DNA of 64,000 nucleotides from Stenocarpella maydis (Eukaryota > Ascomycota > Sordariomycetes > Diaporthales > Diaporthaceae). The translations under genes and the position numbers were made by a program. Within the stretch, counting starts at the first letter, position 1. The number at the start of each line of letters is the position of its first letter. Under the pieces are notes generated by a model. The model saw only the letters and a list, made by a program, of their open reading frames with translations. It had not been told where the DNA came from and made no database searches. The DNA lies in NCBI GenBank assembly GCA_002270565.1, contig NQMI01000024.1, positions 248,001-312,000 on the forward strand, in the 5' to 3' direction. Below, piece after piece: positions 1 through 10,999 of the stretch.

Positions 1-1087
1 TTCGAGCAGACTCGTAAGCCTCCGGTTTGGATTCCCAGTTTCTTGTAATTTCGTCAAGCACCTCATACCATTCCGGCAGGGCTCCAGTGAATTCGGCTCC
101 ATACGTACGTATCCGTGGTGGTGTTCGTCCGTAGTACCCGTAAACGAGGACTTCATTCCAAGGTGCAACTGGAACTGCTTCAGCAAAGGACTTGGTGTAG
201 GTAGGCGAGAAATTATCCGAGTGTGACAACAGTATGCCTGAAGAGCACCAGCAAACCCAGAAACCACCGCGATAGCCGAACTATATTCAGTGGAAGTCAC
301 TTACTTGCAAGCGCAATGATCTTCTCAATGACCTTGTATGCTGCTGCGTGATGTGCGGGATGTAAATTGTTGATGTAGGACGAGATGTGAACTTCGGTGC
401 CAGTGTCTTGGGTAAACTCGACCTCGCAAGGAAGCCACTGGAATTTCGGGACCACATGCCTCTAGCCTCATGACCCATTCCACGTGAATCATGAGATAGG
501 GCTGCGAGATCTGGTACGGTCTCTGCACCTTCAAACACTTCAACACCTGTAAAGTTCAGAGGAACCTTGCCCCCGTTGGTCAGAACCCTTGTTCTCCCGA
601 ATACGAGGGGGAAGAGAGATGGGTGCACAAGGTTGAGCACCTTGCCGTCCGAGCCGGGGTGCCAGTCTCGCTCGCCATCAGGCCGTTCGAGTAACGGCTT
701 AATAGCGTCCTTCAGTTCTTGCCTGAGAGACTCTGACACTCGCCGATCAGACTTGGACAATCTTGACCCGCCATCGAGGACAAGGACCCGACCGGTCCCT
801 TCAAAACGCTGGGCCTTGTCGCGAAGTTCGGTCACACACCAATTCCACGCCGCATCGCTGATGAGATGGATAGTGCAAGCTTCCTGCTTCCACTTCCCAA
901 CTATCTCATCGTCGAAGACTTTCTTATGCCAGTCCTCTTCAAGCCCAAGCTCCAGTTTCGCCATGGTACTATGCGACGGTGAGGCTGATTGGTTGAAGGG
1001 GGGTGCAGAGCAATTCGAAGAAATGGACGCTTCAAGAGATTGCAAGAACGACTGAGATGCATTCTGGAGAGAATTGTTTGCACCCAT
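1..1087 (-). CDS. DUF4246 family protein, 3' part beyond window, one frame break
   Basis: The gene runs leftward off the window, so its C-terminus is missing. The first ATG of the open frame is at 1087. The N-terminal block typical of DUF4246 is not seen upstream, so an unrecognised 5' exon or a truncation is possible. Family-like blocks are WHKKVFDDEIVGKW, then LVHPSLFPLVFGRTRVL, then FQWLPCEVEF. The last block is in a different frame from the first two. The sequence around 444-446 (AAA on the coding strand) reads as if one A were missing, because restoring it gives WSRKFQWLPCEVEF without an intron. A clear intron follows (304-238, GTAAGT...TTCAG), and the next exon stays open to position 1. 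DUF4246 has no established biochemical function; it is a fungal family. The identification is good, while the intactness of the gene is uncertain. Confidence 0.75.
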
Positions 1088-2849
1088 GGGTGAGGCTATC
1101 TTTTATATTGAGAAAGACGCGGGGTACACTTGGCCTGTTGGGAATAGCGCAAGGCCATGTGCTGCCTTGGTAGCGTCCCGAGCACCCAGCAGTTCAAAGA
1201 GAGCGCTGCTGCACGTACTTGGCCCAAAGCAGAAAACCAGGCTGATGTGTATCCCCACTGTGGGAAAATCGCTTTGTACTACTTTGAATTCACCGGTCAA
1301 GACTGCCCTTCGTGTTCATGTCTCCATGGCCAGATCATTGTGTGGCCAAGGCAGCTTGGGCAGCCGGCACTGATAAAACACCACGAGACGGTGCTGTCGA
1401 TCATCTTCCGTAACACCTGTAGGCCGCGCGGTTGACTGGAGTCTTGGTGTCGCCCTGGCACTGGCAACATTGAGCAATGGCTATGCGGATTAAGGATGAA
1501 AACATCGAGACTCTGACAGATCCAGGGTCAAGCCATCCCATAAAGGTAGTCTTAGATGTGGAACTGATTCCCAGCGGCTTTCTCGAACGGTGAACTACCC
1601 TGCCCACCTTTGCGGTACATACTACCATCAACGCAGATGCTGATCTGGAAATAGGACGACGCATCACGTATCATGTTCCACTGACGTCTTTGATATGATG
1701 GAGCATAATTTAAAGGGCACCACGAGATGAAGCCTCCGGACGCGTCCAAAATTCCAAAGCATGGTCCTGACGCGGTGATATAACCTGGGGTCGTACAACA
1801 TTGAGACATACTCATCAAGTACCTACCAAGTATGATGCGGTATACAAGGCATTATCCATGATATCAAATGACCCATGCTATTGATCTTACATTCTACATT
1901 CTACATTCCAATTCACTTTAACCCTCCAAGCTTTCTACTATGAAGAAGAGAACAGAAGCTGAAGACAAGAAGGTAAAGAAAGGGATAAAAGAGATGCTCA
2001 CATTAGCAAGGGACCATGCAATCTTGGTTGAGTACCTCCCCTAGCTGAGACGGCAGGGTTATTTTGGGCGTGAAAACGAGAGGAAGTACACATACAGATG
2101 GGTGAGATGTCGCTGACGTACCGTGGATGCTACGCCCTATACAGATTATTACATAGATAGCCATGAAACAGATGCAGGCCGGCAAAACGGCCATATCTCA
2201 CGTGGGCGGCCTGGGGGACGACCTCGAGGGGTGATCAAGTGCTTCACTGAAGCTGCGCTGTTGGCTGCAGCTTATGATCATAAGGCTTGAGTTGATTTGG
2301 CTGCTTTAGCTCTGAACACAGCGTCCCAAGCGTGCGTTTTGATGCAGACGGTGCATTCCTCTTGGTTGCAGCGACAAAGGCGCGTTCCCTGATTTTGGCA
2401 TAGATTTGCTTGGCTGAAGGCCAGCGCTTAACAGGCCAACGGCAGCCACGGGTGTTTGGTTGTTAGCAGCATCCACTCGGCTACCCTGCCAGCCCACGTC
2501 ATTCCACAGGCCAAAAAACGAGGCCCTTTTGGAACAAAGCTTGCTTCCTCTCGACCTCGTCTCGTCGTCCAAAAAGGAGAGGAAAGAGGCCAGAGAAGCT
2601 GGGCCCAGGAAGACGGCGCTCAAGGACTCTGAGGACTCAATTGGCTTTTTGGAATCTGCCGTCAAAAGGGCCAATTTGTTCTCTCCACTTCGCCCTCACC
2701 AGCTCCCGGATATCGTCACCGTCACCCAAACCCGTGATCCGGTGAAAGCTCCGCCCGCAAATTAAGCTCGAGGCAGGTTCACCCGACCAGGCGACAAAGA
2801 GAGCACAGAACATACGAGAGGCGCTGCAGCTTCTCTCCTTCTGCCCACG
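1088..2849. other. Intergenic, 1.8 kb, no supportable gene
   Basis: Only short overlapping open frames on both strands, none with a recognisable domain or convincing splice pattern. The right end should hold the promoter and 5' leader of the channel gene starting at 2850. It could also hold an unrecognised first exon of the leftward DUF4246 gene. Confidence 0.5.
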
Positions 2850-4952
2850 ATGGCGCCCAGGAGATGGTTCGATCCCCGCTACTTTCTGGGCTTCGACAAC
2901 CCACGCTCTCGCGGCAGCAGCAGCTGGTGGCACGAGTCTCACCAGCGTCTCCTCCCCAGCTACGTGGACGAGGCCCTGCAGTCCGCCATCCCCGCCGCTG
3001 AGGTCACCAAGATCTCACTGCGCCTGCGCCACCTCGTCGAGGAGGCCGTCCCCGTCGAGCTGGCCGACGACCAGATCACATGCCCCCACTCCAAGATCAT
3101 CACCAAGAAGGTCATCCAGGCCGCCAAGGAGGCCGGTGGCTCGCAGCACCGCGCATGCGTCGTCTACGGCCTGCTCGTGTGCAAGCGCTGGTTCAAGCAG
3201 CAGTCGCTGGCCGAGCTGTGGGACTGCGACCTGCACGCCCTGAGGGCCACCGCCTGCGAGGTGATCGCTAAGCAAATCATCGAGACGGAGGAGGACCAGG
3301 AGTACCTGATGCACTCGGTCCTGCTCAAGCGCTACTCCATCGTCGTCGACAACCAGTCCACCCCGCCAAGCAACGTCATCGAGAAGGCCGTCGACCTGCA
3401 CGCCCTGCGCGTCATCGGCTCCTCGGGCTACCAGAGGTGTGTGAGCTACCTATGGAAGGGCTGGCTGGTCCAGGATGAGGACGACCCGGCCAGCTTTGTC
3501 GATTTCAAGGACAAGGACAATACCACCTTCTACGTCCACCTCGACCCGGATCGCATGCGCGCCCCCATGTACCAGAACGCCGCCCAGCTGCTCATCTCGC
3601 TGATCTACCTGGGGCTGTATACCGGTGCTATCAACTCCATCAACAGGGACGCCGACGTCGATTTTGTCGAGATCATGCTCTACGTCTTCACCCTGGGCTT
3701 CGTCTTCGACGAGTTCACCAAATTCTGGAAGGCAGGCTACCACATATGGGGGTTCTGGACCGCCTTCAACGCCGTGCTATACGCCCTCCTTGCCACCAGT
3801 CTCGGCTTCCGCTTCGCCGCCCTCAGCCACCAATTGTCACCCCCCGGTGCTGACCCGGGCCCCCGCGAGAGGCTGAACGTGATATCCTACAACTTCCTCG
3901 CCTGCTGCGCGCCCATGTTCTGGATGCGCCTACTGCTATACCTCGACAGCTTCCGCTTCTTTGGTGCTATGCTGGTCGTCCTCAAGGTCATGATGAAGGA
4001 GTCCATCATCTTCTTCGCCCTTCTGGGCGTCATCGTCGTTGGCTTCCTGCAGGCCTTCATTGGGCTCGACAAGGCCGACGACAACCTCACGGACCTCAAG
4101 TTCATCTCGCAGGCCATGGCTAATGCCCTCATGCAGTCGCCCGACTTCGACGGTTTCGACAGGTTCGGGGCGCCTTTTGGCTTGATCCTTTACTACCTAT
4201 TCACCTTCGTGGTCATGGTGATCCTCCTCAACATCCTCATCGCGCTGTACAACTCCGCGTACGAGGACATCTACACCAACGCGAACGACGAGTTCCTGGC
4301 GCTGTTCGCGCAAAAGACCATGCAGTTTGTGCGCGCTCCGGACGAGAACGTCTTCATCGCCCCCTTCAACCTCATCGAGGTCTTCTTCCTGGCCCTGCCG
4401 CTCGAGTGGTGGCTCCCCAAGAAGCAGTACGAGCGCATCAACGACGTGGTCATGGCCGTCATCTACTCGCCGCTGCTGCTTGTGGCCGCCTACTTCGAGA
4501 CCAAGACCGCGCGCGAGATCCGCGCCAACCGCGCCCGCGGCCAGGATGACGACGACACCATCGAGGAGTGGGAGCAGATGGCCGACCAGGTCGACTTCGA
4601 GAGCGACGGCTGGAACAAGAAGATCGAGCAGGCCAAGACGAACCTCGAGGTCGACGCCACCGTCCTCGAGGTCCAGAAGCTCAGGTCAGAGGTCGAGAAG
4701 CTGCAGGACCTGGTCCTCCAGCTGACAAAGGCCATGGGCAACGGCGCCGGTGGCGACGGCGACGGAAATGGCGGAAAGTCGACGTCTCATCTTAGCAGGA
4801 CGAGCACTGTAAGTAAAAATTGGAGTCTCTGGGCCCCTGCATGGGTGAGAATTTTCACTGACCACCACCTGCAGGCCGTCGCAGACAGCCAGCTCGTTGA
4901 CACCGTCCAGGACGATGATAACGGGCACCTCGAGCCAGAACCCACGGAGTGA
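2850..4952 (+). CDS. yvc1: Yvc1-type TRP vacuolar cation channel
   Basis: The open frame gives 700 aa. Fungal Yvc1 (TRPY1) channels release calcium from the vacuole and respond to membrane stretch and cytosolic calcium. A soluble helical region (1-240) precedes six hydrophobic segments near 245-262, 272-290, 300-320, 344-365, 384-403 and 441-465. A pore loop lies between the last two (about 413-437). After the last segment come family-typical stretches NILIALYNSAYEDIY and VRAPDENVFIAPFNLIEVF. The C-terminus has an acidic cluster (DDDD near residue 560) and a coiled coil (about 605-635), as in fungal homologues. A perfect GTAAGT...CTGCAG intron at 4809-4874 is 66 nt long and in frame. Splicing would remove residues 654-675 and leave 678 aa, which I think is the true form. 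No other frame problem; identification strong. Confidence 0.9.
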   Translation: MAPRRWFDPRYFLGFDNPRSRGSSSWWHESHQRLLPSYVDEALQSAIPAAEVTKISLRLRHLVEEAVPVELADDQITCPHSKIITKKVIQAAKEAGGSQHRACVVYGLLVCKRWFKQQSLAELWDCDLHALRATACEVIAKQIIETEEDQEYLMHSVLLKRYSIVVDNQSTPPSNVIEKAVDLHALRVIGSSGYQRCVSYLWKGWLVQDEDDPASFVDFKDKDNTTFYVHLDPDRMRAPMYQNAAQLLISLIYLGLYTGAINSINRDADVDFVEIMLYVFTLGFVFDEFTKFWKAGYHIWGFWTAFNAVLYALLATSLGFRFAALSHQLSPPGADPGPRERLNVISYNFLACCAPMFWMRLLLYLDSFRFFGAMLVVLKVMMKESIIFFALLGVIVVGFLQAFIGLDKADDNLTDLKFISQAMANALMQSPDFDGFDRFGAPFGLILYYLFTFVVMVILLNILIALYNSAYEDIYTNANDEFLALFAQKTMQFVRAPDENVFIAPFNLIEVFFLALPLEWWLPKKQYERINDVVMAVIYSPLLLVAAYFETKTAREIRANRARGQDDDDTIEEWEQMADQVDFESDGWNKKIEQAKTNLEVDATVLEVQKLRSEVEKLQDLVLQLTKAMGNGAGGDGDGNGGKSTSHLSRTSTVSKNWSLWAPAWVRIFTDHHLQAVADSQLVDTVQDDDNGHLEPEPTE

Positions 4953-6044
4953 TCCAGACGGGGAGGGAGGTCACAGCACCATTAGGGGAGAGACCGCCGT
5001 GGGCAGAAAACGGGGCTGCTAGCCACAGGGTCGCCATCCCTGGGACTTTGGCGGGGATACGGTGGCGAGATTGCTGGATATACCAGGCACTGGTTGCTTA
5101 CCTCGTCGGCTCGCCCGGAGTTTTAGGTCTTGCTCAGTTTGTAAAGGTTGTTTAGCTTTGTCCGCGCAGGCGTTTCGAGCGGAGTGGCTTTTGGCGCGTA
5201 CCTAGGTCTTCTTGGCGTGACCTACGAAATGCTGCAACGCAATGAGCAATGCTATCATTGTTTTATCACTCAAGGCTGGATGCATGGAAGTGCTGTGACA
5301 GCGCTTCTCTGGTTTGGTCTGTGATTCCCAGTTAAGCCGACTTAGAACGACTACAACGTCGGGACCAAGAGGCCACGGCTTGACTTCATACGTCGTTCGA
5401 ATCGCCGGCACACCTCCTAACTGCCTTGGTGAAGGCGAAAAGCCACGGTCCTCGGTCTAGATGCAGACCCCAGATTCCACATGTTTAACCAAGTTTTTCA
5501 TCAATTACTTCCCACGATGGGAGGCAAGCTCCATTTGACGTGGCTTCCAGAGAGGGTACCCTGAAAGCATCGTTGTACCAGGAAACGGGCAGGTCTTTGA
5601 CAGGGCTAGTAGCTACCAGCCACCAGCCTCTCACTCTGCCACCTTCACACAAGCAGATCAGCATTTGTCGCCATGGTTTCCTCAGAAAACACATCAGCCG
5701 CCACATGAGGTCTTTGAACCTGAGCATATTAACACCAAATTAAGGAATTTAAGTAGGGCATAATGTTCAGGAGTTTGCTTAAGGAAGAGTATACTAATAC
5801 AGCTTATATCTTATAAATGGACCTTAGTTCCCCGCACTCTTCTGACAGTGGATCTCTGATTTCCTGGAGCAGTAGACATAGGCCAGACGGATTATCAGGC
5901 AGCCAGCCAGCTTATTCCATGTCCATGATCATGGCCCCGTGTCCGGAACAGCTTGTGGTCTTCTCATCCTTGCGGCTTTAGCCGATGCCTGCTCCCCCAA
6001 AATGCCGAGGTCACACCATCCCGCCAGCCCTGACTTGAATTCAG
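4953..6044. other. Intergenic, 1.1 kb
   Basis: This should contain the 3' end of the channel transcript. No domain-bearing frame is visible. An N-terminal exon of the downstream phosphoesterase is expected here because that gene starts at an acceptor site, but I could not identify it. Confidence 0.5.
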
Positions 6045-7934
6045 TCGGGAACGCCTGCCACACACACGTGCTATCACCACAGACCTAACCATCAGCTTCT
6101 CCACCTCGCCTGAGTCAGCGTGCGACCGCATCCAAGACCCAGCTATATCGAAATGGAATCGCATCAACAAGGATCTCTACCTGCACTCGGCCACGCATAG
6201 CGCTTGGCTTCTGATAGCGGAGGTAGATGAAGAAGAACTCAAGGCTGATGACCTGGTGGTTACAGACGTCAGGGTTGCGGCACTTGACTCACACGACCAG
6301 GAAGACGTCCCTGACTTTTCTGGAGACAATCCCACAGACAGCGCCAGGACCACTACACCAGCATGGGAAAGCCGGCCTGGGGGCATCCAGGTGGCGAGAG
6401 CGAGATATGGCGACATCATTCTCGGGGATCGTCCGCAGGATATCTTCCCTGTCACTGGAGTCGATGTCCTCTTCGGTGTAGACGCCGTCGACCCGCGGCC
6501 CTACTGGACCCTCCTGCGACAGCCGCTTCAACTGGCCGGCGCTCAACTAGATATGGCTGTCCCGAAATTGACGATACGGCAAACGGGGCGGGGCATGCCG
6601 GCTCCAGAGCCTCGGCAGCCACTGCGTGCCAGGGAGGATGGCACCTTCAAAATCGTCCAAATATCCGACACGCACATGGTGACAGGCGTCGGGGTGTGCA
6701 ATGACGCCGTAGATGCCCATGGGAGACCCCTGCCACCCCTGGCTGCCGACCCGCTCACCGTAGACTTCCTCCGCGACGTCCTCGATCTCGAGAAGCCGGA
6801 CCTGGTGATCCTGACAGGCGATCAGCTGCACCACGATATACCCGACAGCCAGTCCGCTCTATTCAAGGTGGCCAGTCCCCTGATCGCACGCCGGATTCCC
6901 TACGCTGCTGTCTTTGGTAATCATGACTCAGAGGGCGCACATGTCTTGTCACGTAAGTGAAAATCCCGGGTTGATTTCCCTTCACTTCCTTTCCCTTCTC
7001 TTTATATTTTTCTATTTGACTCTGTGGCGGTGCTGTACTGTGTCGCCCCATAGCAGGGCTTTTGTTCACTAAACACTATGTCCAGGCGAAGCGCAGATGT
7101 CGCTGTTGGAGGACCTACCGTTCAGCCTGTGCCAGGCTGGGCCAGAAGACGTCGACAGAGTTGGCAACTATCACCTCTCCGTCTTCGGCCGAGGCGGAAA
7201 TAACAAGTCAGGATCCGAAGCCCCCTTGGCAGCTCTTTATTTCGTCGACTCTCACGGCCAAGTACCGAGCTATGTCAAGGACCCAGACTACGACGCGACC
7301 AAGCAGAGCCAGATCGATTGGTTCACACGTACCTCGCAGTCGTTGCGAAGGACGCGAGAAGACTACAAACGAGGAGGGAATAACGCCTGGAACGGCCGTG
7401 CACACTTGTCTCTTGCCTTTTTTCTATATCCCTCTCCCCGAGTTCGAGGACAAGAATCTCGTGATGGCGGGAGGCCAGCGGAGAGAACCGACAGAGGGCC
7501 CCAGCTTCAACTCGCACTTCTATGAAGCTCTTCTCAGAGAAGGCGTCGTAGCAGTAGGATGCGGGTATGACTATGCCAATGACTTCTGCGGTCTGCTCTT
7601 ACAACGTTATGACAATAATGCAGATTGTGTAGAGGCAGACTCGATTTCCAACAGTGGGCAAACCGCCGGGACGCAATTCCGGCCCTGGTTGTGCTATGGA
7701 GGTGGTAGTGGGTTTTCAGGGTACTGCTCGTACGGCGGAAACAGATATCACCGCCGGACACGTGTCTGGGAGCTAGATACGGAGACGGGAGGAATCAAGA
7801 CCTGGAAACGGGTTGAATATTCCCCGGAAAAGGTCGATGAGCTGGTGCTAGTGGAAGCCGGCGCCGTGGTTGACCCACAAGAGCCTCAGGACATAGACAA
7901 AGGCGATGAGACGGCCATTCAAGCCGAGCTATGA
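6045..7934 (+). pseudogene. DCR2-like metallophosphoesterase, probably inactivated
   Basis: This resembles yeast Dcr2 and its fungal relatives, calcineurin-like Ser/Thr phosphatases with an N-terminal anchor and a lumenal catalytic domain. The readable part starts after an acceptor at 6043-6044; an in-frame stop lies just upstream and the anchor exon was not found. Metal-site motifs in order: SDTH, GDQ and GNHD. An intron at 6953-7085 (GTAAGT...CCAG) then leads into AQMSLLEDLPFSLC. The frame breaks in a run of six T at 7418-7423; five T would restore AFFYIPLPEF, the expected motif. The C-terminal metal motif normally GHDH reads GYDY (codons TAT at 7566 and 7572), so two histidine ligands are gone. 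Each is a CAT/CAC to TAT/TAC change, the type RIP makes. A frame break plus lost ligands argues for a pseudogene; the T-run alone could be a sequence error. Confidence 0.7.
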
Positions 7935-8264
7935 TCCATCCCAGAGATGGGAGCTGTTATTGCACAAACCCTTCTTAGATTAGGATGTGACAGCTTAGTC
8001 GGGTGCGACGCTGGGACATGTTGTATATCGGCGGGATCGACTGTACATATGTATCTAGCTGTTTTCGTTCTTAATCCGATCACACTCCATACCCCCCTCC
8101 CCCACAAGACAAAAAGGCCACAGCAGCACTTTATATAGTTGCGAATGCTTAAAGACTTATAACGTAACAGCAGTCTCCTAGTAGAGTTTTTAGTTTAGTT
8201 ACTGTACTGGGAAATGGGGGCAATTCCCTAGATATCCCAGATAGGCTATAGTTACGTTAAGGGC

Positions 8265-8688
8265 AAGCCTTCCCCGGCGGGGCTAGGGATATCGAGTTTA
8301 GGTATAAAGGTCACATGATCAGTTTCTTAAGTACCTTATTTTGCTTTGGCGCAAGGTCTGGCCCAAGAAGAAATCGCTTCTTAATTACTTCTGAGACTTC
8401 CTTTTAGTCCTAAGGTCTACTAGGCTTAGCTATCTTAGAGGTTTATTTAAATCTTAGAAATTCTAGACCTCTCTTGATCTATCTTTATGATTGCCTCTTT
8501 GTAACTGCCTCTTTGTGACTGCCTCTTTGTGACTGCCTCTTTGTGACTGCCTCTTTGTGACTGCCTCTTTGTGACTGCCTCTTTGTGACTGCCTACTGAG
8601 GTATGTACCTCTCCCGATCTTACTTAAAACTGCTTATGTGACCTTTACACCTAAAACTCGGTATCCCTAGCCCCGTGGGGTAAGGCTT
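8265..8688. mobile_element. MITE-like element with imperfect inverted ends of about 70 bp
   Basis: The segment 8265-8335 and the reverse complement of 8614-8688 match over about 70 bases with scattered mismatches and small gaps. Shared blocks include GGGGCTAGGGAT, CGAGTTT and AAAGGTCACAT. No transposase frame lies between the arms; a 14-bp tandem repeat does. This fits a small non-autonomous DNA element that has since picked up mutations. I could not recognise a target-site duplication, so an inverted duplication of other origin remains possible. Confidence 0.55.
8489..8595. repeat. 14-bp minisatellite, about 7.5 copies
   Basis: The unit CTGCCTCTTTGTGA repeats head to tail. The first two copies differ by one or two bases and the rest are identical, which suggests recent expansion. 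It lies inside the inverted-repeat element. Confidence 0.9.
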
Positions 8689-10015
8689 CCCCCGGCAGGA
8701 ATTATTAAACTCTGCGTTTCCCTAACCCCTCTGTGTGGGGGCGGGGGCGGTTGACGCGGCGACCTCAAAGCTGCCCCTAGAGGCGCGGGGCTCTATCCCC
8801 GATAAGTTTGGACTGGTCTGCGCAGTGTAGAGTATTTATATAGTTATGTGAATAGTACTCACAGGCGCCTTTGCGTCCCCGGGCATGCTGCAGTTGGATG
8901 TTTCTGGTGCTGACTGTTCCAGACTGTTTTTTTTTTCGTTTCTTTTTTGGGGCCCAAAAAAAAAACCACTACGATTAAATAAACGCGGAATACAGCGCCC
9001 TCTAACGGGCTGTTGAACGGTTGGGGGTCTAGATGTCAGGCAGGACATCTTTAAGTAGCTTGCCGGGCTCTAATGTCAGCGGGTCCGAAATCTCTGCCCT
9101 GGGGCACTCCCAAGTTGATATAGTATGTAGTTATCTAGTCACCTTGAGGTGCCGCCAGTTCGCCATACTATGGACCAGCGCGGAATCCCGCCCCCAACAC
9201 AGCGCCATATAAAACCACACGACAATTCCCATCCGTGGTCCGTCCACAAGGCCCACCGAGAGCATTCTCAAAACCGCCCATGCATAGATATATGTAGTTG
9301 GTCCTCTCTACACCAGAGATGGCTGGTCACTGACCACACACGTTGAATCCGAGTGTGGTTCCAGGTGGAGCACACCACCCCAGGAAAGCCAAATCCACCC
9401 CCCATTCCGGGGCGGGCCGGCCGCTCGATTCACGATGGTACCTGCAGCAACTGTGGCTCCGCGCCCTGCGCTAGATCCTGAACCCTAAATATCACCGAGA
9501 TGCGGGTTGTCGAGGTGTCGGGCGGTGGTGCTCGATGCAAGGCCCTTTTCTTGGCCACGAGAGGAGGGGCCAGGCGGGTTGACGTGGCACCACTGCAGGG
9601 TGGTGAGCATCCCAGTCTCCGCTTGAGAATCACGCACTGCATCCATAGTCATCAAAAAACCGGGAGCAGCAACAATGCTCTCGGCCAGTTGCAGGTGTTT
9701 AAAGAAGACACTGTCCGCTTTTCTCCCCGATGAAGCGTGATTGGGGGGAAAAGAATGCTTGAGCTAGACTGAATCAGGTATTTAAACAACTAATAGGACG
9801 CACGCATCTTGTGTCGATGCCCGGGGGGGGGGGAGCTATAAGATAGGTCAGGTCTATCCTGGACGAGTGACAACTAGAGAAATGTTTCCCTGAACAGAAT
9901 GTACGTCCCCACCCCGGTTCTACATAATGGTCTGCAGACGATCCAACTATGGCCAAAGGGCAGTAAACAGAGCAACATATCGTTGAAACCAAGATCTGCT
10001 GGCAAAGATCTGCGT

Positions 10016-10999
10016 TTACTCTTCGTCGTCCCCGCCTGCAGCAGCAACAGCTTCGTCTTCCTTATCCGCGGCCTCGGCAGCATCTGCAGCCTTGGCCTCT
10101 GTCTTGTCGGTCCCGTTGCCGACCACCTCGGCGTCATCGTCGTCTTCGGCGCCGCCGGCCTCTTCGTCGAACTCCTCTTCGGGTTCCTCGTCATCTTCCT
10201 CGCCCTCGGCCTCGCCTTCGGGAACTCCGTCCTCCTCGGCAGGGGCGGTCTTTGCTTTCTTTGCGGGAGGGGCTTTGCCTGACGAGTAGATGTATTGTCA
10301 GCAACTTGGGATGGCTTGGCCTGGCAAAGAGTTGGGGACACTACCATCAGTCGGAGCCTCCTCGTCATCCTCCTGCTCCTCCTCCTCATCGTCTTCATAA
10401 TCATCCTCTTCCTCCTCATCACTTACATATCTGACGGGCGGTCATTAGCGCACGACCCTTCTGAGGTATAGCAGCGAAGCTTCAACAGATGCAAGGCAAT
10501 GCAGCGGATAGCCCATAGCCCAACGACGCCACGCGCGCGCCCCAATAAGTCGGCCTGCGCACGACGCGGAAGAGCCGAGGATCGAAACAAGAGCAATGCT
10601 GCTCGTCCACGCTGTTTCGCCTGTCGAGGTGCCCAAGTAGCAACCCTAAGTCCAAGTGGCGGGGACTCGAGGATAGCGAAAAGGTCACTGCGCGATTTTG
10701 TTTCCCAGCAAGGCTCCCCGTACATTACGCAGCTGACGGGGACCAAGGCGTGTTTTTTTTTTTGGAGGGGGGGGGGAGGGCAGCGCATTGTCCCGAGCTT
10801 TGCGCCAGAGGAGCGCAAGTCTTGTCGACGGCTCAACCGCAACCGCGCTCCTTGCGCGCTGGCTGCGACGGCGGGCGCAGCAAAGGTCGCACTTTTATCA
10901 AAGAAACACATGCACTTACTCTTCTTCGGATTCCTCGTCGCCAGACGGCAGGCTGACGAGCTCCTCCTCTTCTCCGGCCTTTCTCTTGCGCGACGACAT
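10016..10999 (-). CDS. Small highly acidic protein, probably nuclear
   Basis: Three exons join cleanly: 10999-10920, 10430-10345 and 10278-10016, with introns of 489 and 66 nt (donors GTAAGT and GTAGTG). The product is 142 aa. It begins MSSRKRKAGEEEE, a basic patch that could act as a nuclear signal. Long runs of Glu and Asp follow, then a short lysine patch (APPAKKAKTAP), more acidic sequence and an alanine-rich acidic tail ending GGDDEE. Almost no hydrophobic core is expected, so it is likely disordered. The composition resembles histone-chaperone or prothymosin-type proteins, but I do not see the CHZ motif and cannot name a family. The long first intron is unusual for so short a gene. Confidence 0.7.

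Larger units (their letters stand above)
7935..10015. other. Intergenic, 2.1 kb, repeat-bearing
   Basis: No gene is supported. It holds the inverted-repeat element and minisatellite listed separately, long A/T and G homopolymers, and generally AT-richer DNA between 8140 and 9130. Confidence 0.6.

Noticed and set aside
1401..1818. Minus-strand frames that might be a 5' exon of the DUF4246 gene
   Set aside because: No family motif and no convincing splice pair into the exon at 1087.
5380..5412. TTCGAAT motif resembling a tRNA T-loop
   Set aside because: Flanking arms do not pair and no anticodon or D arm is present.
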